Source: Candidatus Saccharicenans sp. (lineage in GTDB: Bacteria; Acidobacteriota; Aminicenantia; Aminicenantales; Saccharicenantaceae). From it: 53,304 bases of DNA. The stretch is taken from contig JASEFX010000001.1 of the NCBI GenBank assembly GCA_030018265.1, positions 228 to 53,531 of the forward strand. The letters are read 5' to 3'. A model generated the notes under the pieces. The model did not search any database. It saw only the letters and a list, made by a program, of their open reading frames with translations, and was not told where the DNA came from. The position numbers and the translations under genes are program-made. Of the stretch, positions 51,513-53,304 are shown piece by piece (within the stretch, counting starts at the first letter, position 1; each line of letters begins with the position of its first letter).

Positions 51513-53258
51513 TTATTTTTTCTCATCCTGTTCGAAAAGAATATCAAAAACCTTTACCGCTTTCTGCCAGATGTCAGAATAAACAGGGAAGCGCCGCTGG
51601 AAGGTTCTTTTTTCTACGTTGTACAGGTAGAGGTGATTGTATTTTACCAGCAGCTGATCACCGAGCTCCCACCAGGCTTTGATCACATTCTGAGCGTTGT
51701 TCAGGCAGAAGGCGGTGAGGAATTTGATGGCTTCGTTCGGATTTTTTTTGTAAAGCTCAACTGCCCTGCGGTCAATTTCGGGAATCTGTTCGATCACCGG
51801 CCTTTCGTACTTTTCAATCGCCAACTGGACGTCTTTGATCGCTTCCGAATAGATAACCTGGACGTGAAAATCGACATAGTCAAAGGCCCAGCGGGCGGAG
51901 TCGCGGCTGAAAACCCAGTGATCGCCCACAGAAAAGGATTTGGGCAGTTCGCTCACCCCGGCATAAAAGGGCATGTAGCAGGAGGTATCCTGAGAACCGA
52001 AGGCTATCCAGACGATTCCTCCGATCGGGTCAGGCAGCCAGTCGCGGCACTGGGTGACGGTGGTGTATTCAGCACGGCTGTCGCAGATCGTCCTGGCCTG
52101 CCGGTAATAATTCGGATTCTTAAACGGGCCACCACGAATTCCCTTCACCGGGTCAAAAGGCGTTCCGTAACTGCGGTCTCTGGTCATGTTGATGACATCG
52201 GCCACAGAAAGTTTCCTGTCGGGCTTTACCGAGAAGGGAAGTTCCATGTTCGGAGTGGACGGCGAAAGTTTAAGCGACGGCGCCACCAGGTCGAAAAACC
52301 GCCAGAGTCGCTGGTAGCGTCCGTTAGAGCTGAGCGCGCTTTCGTTCACCGGTGAGTAAGCCTTTTTCCAGTTGAAAGGTTTGCCGCTCGACGGGTCGTA
52401 AAGCCCGTTTTCCACCGCGCAGGAAATGACGTTCGGAGAGGCCATGAAGTAATCCGGGTTGTTCAGGTCAATTTCGCCTATTCTTGACTCGTTGGGGCAA
52501 ACGCTGACATGGTCGTCAGGCACTCTCTGAGCGCACCAGACCGCTCCGGGTTTTCCGCTGTCGGGCGTCCACAGCGGTCCGACCGGGAAGATTTCGAAAA
52601 TCCAGACTTCTTTCGGGTCGGCCACAGCCAGCATTTCTCCGTTGTCGTGGAATCCGTAGCCGTATTTCTCAGCCAGCTCGCCCATGATCCTGATGGCTTC
52701 CCGGGCGGTGCTGGCTCTTTCCATCGCTATGATGGTCAGCATCGTGATGTCAAAGGCTGGAGTCGGAGTGGGGTTGTCGAGCTTTTTCACGTTGCCTATG
52801 GTTGATTCTCCGATGGCCACCTGCTTTTCGTTGATATAACCGAACATCCCGTGATGGTAAGCATAGGTATATGGAACTTCCGGTATTTCCACACCGGTAA
52901 AATCTTTTTTGATCAGGTCCCATTTCAAACCTTCGGTTGGTGGCCAGGTTTTAAACTGGGAGATGTGGTAGATCTTTCTGGTTTCACCCGGCCTGTGGCG
53001 ACGGCCAGGAACGTGACGCCAGGTCCAGTCGCAGAGTCCGCAGTCGCAGGTATGGGTGGTCATGGTTGACCCGTCGACAGAAGCCAGCCTTCCGACCAGG
53101 ATGGAGGTGCAGTTATCAGAAGGTCTCGAGAGCTCAAGTCCGGGGTCGCTTTTTTCCGCTCTTCCAAAGAAAAAGAATACAGTCAGCAGCAAAAGCAGGA
53201 TTCCAGCCACTGGAAGATAACGGCGAAAGCCGATAACATTCCTCTCTTTCTCGGTCAT
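51513..53258 (-). CDS. Exported C69-family (PepD-like) peptidase, copy 2
   Basis: 581 residues from the ATG at 53258, chosen because GGGAGG sits just upstream; another in-frame ATG lies 7 codons earlier. A membrane or signal segment (about 13-32) is followed by a 17-residue propeptide-like stretch and Cys50 in SDNCTSILVGRLASVDGST, the presumed N-terminal nucleophile. IGESTIGN, LAVADPKEVWIFEIF and DDHVSVCPN follow, clear counterparts of the copy at 37531-39162, with the same C-terminal DWLPDPIGGIVW-type region. Likely a surface or periplasmic dipeptidase. The divergence between copies is high, so this is an old duplication. It is followed by the DUF6305-like gene. Confidence 0.85.
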   Translation of the reverse strand: MTEKERNVIGFRRYLPVAGILLLLLTVFFFFGRAEKSDPGLELSRPSDNCTSILVGRLASVDGSTMTTHTCDCGLCDWTWRHVPGRRHRPGETRKIYHISQFKTWPPTEGLKWDLIKKDFTGVEIPEVPYTYAYHHGMFGYINEKQVAIGESTIGNVKKLDNPTPTPAFDITMLTIIAMERASTAREAIRIMGELAEKYGYGFHDNGEMLAVADPKEVWIFEIFPVGPLWTPDSGKPGAVWCAQRVPDDHVSVCPNESRIGEIDLNNPDYFMASPNVISCAVENGLYDPSSGKPFNWKKAYSPVNESALSSNGRYQRLWRFFDLVAPSLKLSPSTPNMELPFSVKPDRKLSVADVINMTRDRSYGTPFDPVKGIRGGPFKNPNYYRQARTICDSRAEYTTVTQCRDWLPDPIGGIVWIAFGSQDTSCYMPFYAGVSELPKSFSVGDHWVFSRDSARWAFDYVDFHVQVIYSEAIKDVQLAIEKYERPVIEQIPEIDRRAVELYKKNPNEAIKFLTAFCLNNAQNVIKAWWELGDQLLVKYNHLYLYNVEKRTFQRRFPVYSDIWQKAVKVFDILFEQDEKK

Positions 53259-53304
53259 TTTTGCCTCCCGTTTGTTCATTTTATTTTTTATTCAAAAATT
53301 GCAT

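Noticed and set aside
1-53304. CRISPR arrays, tRNA or rRNA genes, insertion sequences, prophage
   Set aside because: No direct-repeat arrays, cloverleaf-like stretches, transposase or phage structural genes were recognised on either strand; the short gaps leave little room for them.

Overview
The window is a dense bacterial chromosome segment of about 50% G+C. It holds 38 protein-coding genes, one of them cut by the left edge, and one decayed gene. I see no rRNA, tRNA, CRISPR array, transposase or phage gene. The mix suggests an uncultured, peptide- and sugar-degrading heterotroph. It includes many exported or membrane peptidases, POT and OPT peptide transporters, a DUF5107-TPR lipoprotein, AcnB, a LDH-like malate dehydrogenase and an EF-G2 paralogue. 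Candidatus Aminicenantes (OP8) or a relative near the Acidobacteriota fits best. That is inference from gene content, not a marker-gene placement.

Layout. 1-4511: ileS (5' truncated), lspA, lgt and a rluD-type pseudouridine synthase, tightly packed on +. 4598-11237: an EF-G2-like GTPase, then three exported proteins (C45-like Ntn hydrolase, ChaN-PDZ fusion, M14 carboxypeptidase). 11247-15311 (-): DUF5107-TPR lipoprotein and an exported MBL-fold hydrolase. 15357-15958: remains of a glycoside-hydrolase-like gene. 16044-23080: a TCA cluster, with icd, mdh, sucC and sucD on - and acnB divergent on +. 23103-25145: an SDR, an 86-residue EF-Tu-domain-II-like protein and an M23 peptidase. 25184-28700 (-): fmt, def and an OPT transporter. 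28874-36688 (+): the elongation operon mreB-mreC-mreD-mrdA-rodA plus a TIGR03960-type radical SAM protein. 36696-37400 (-): WbqC-like. 37531-47227: a peptide/amino-acid region with a C69 peptidase, a Tat-exported M24 peptidase, a four-gene minus-strand operon (two aminotransferases, POT transporter, M24 peptidase) and an OYE-family Fe-S flavoenzyme. 47315-50794 (+): a prolyl-tRNA editing protein, then a CBM9-like protein, a serine hydrolase and a helical protein. 50847-53258 (-): a second C69 peptidase and a DUF6305-like exported protein.

How it fits together. Exported peptidases (C69, M24, M14, C45-like) would release small peptides, and POT/OPT transporters would import them. The cytoplasmic M24 enzyme and two PLP aminotransferases would turn them into keto acids that can feed the neighbouring TCA enzymes. 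The mre/mrd operon, lgt/lspA and the M23 protein serve cell shape and envelope assembly.

The most notable non-coding signals are: promoters whose predicted start sites fall on or a few bases before the start codons of def, the M23 gene and the class V aminotransferase (leaderless or near-leaderless mRNAs); a strong terminator ending only 11 nt before the sucC start codon; and a stack of three palindromes ahead of the aminotransferase operon. Nothing here is clearly a new defence or mobile system.
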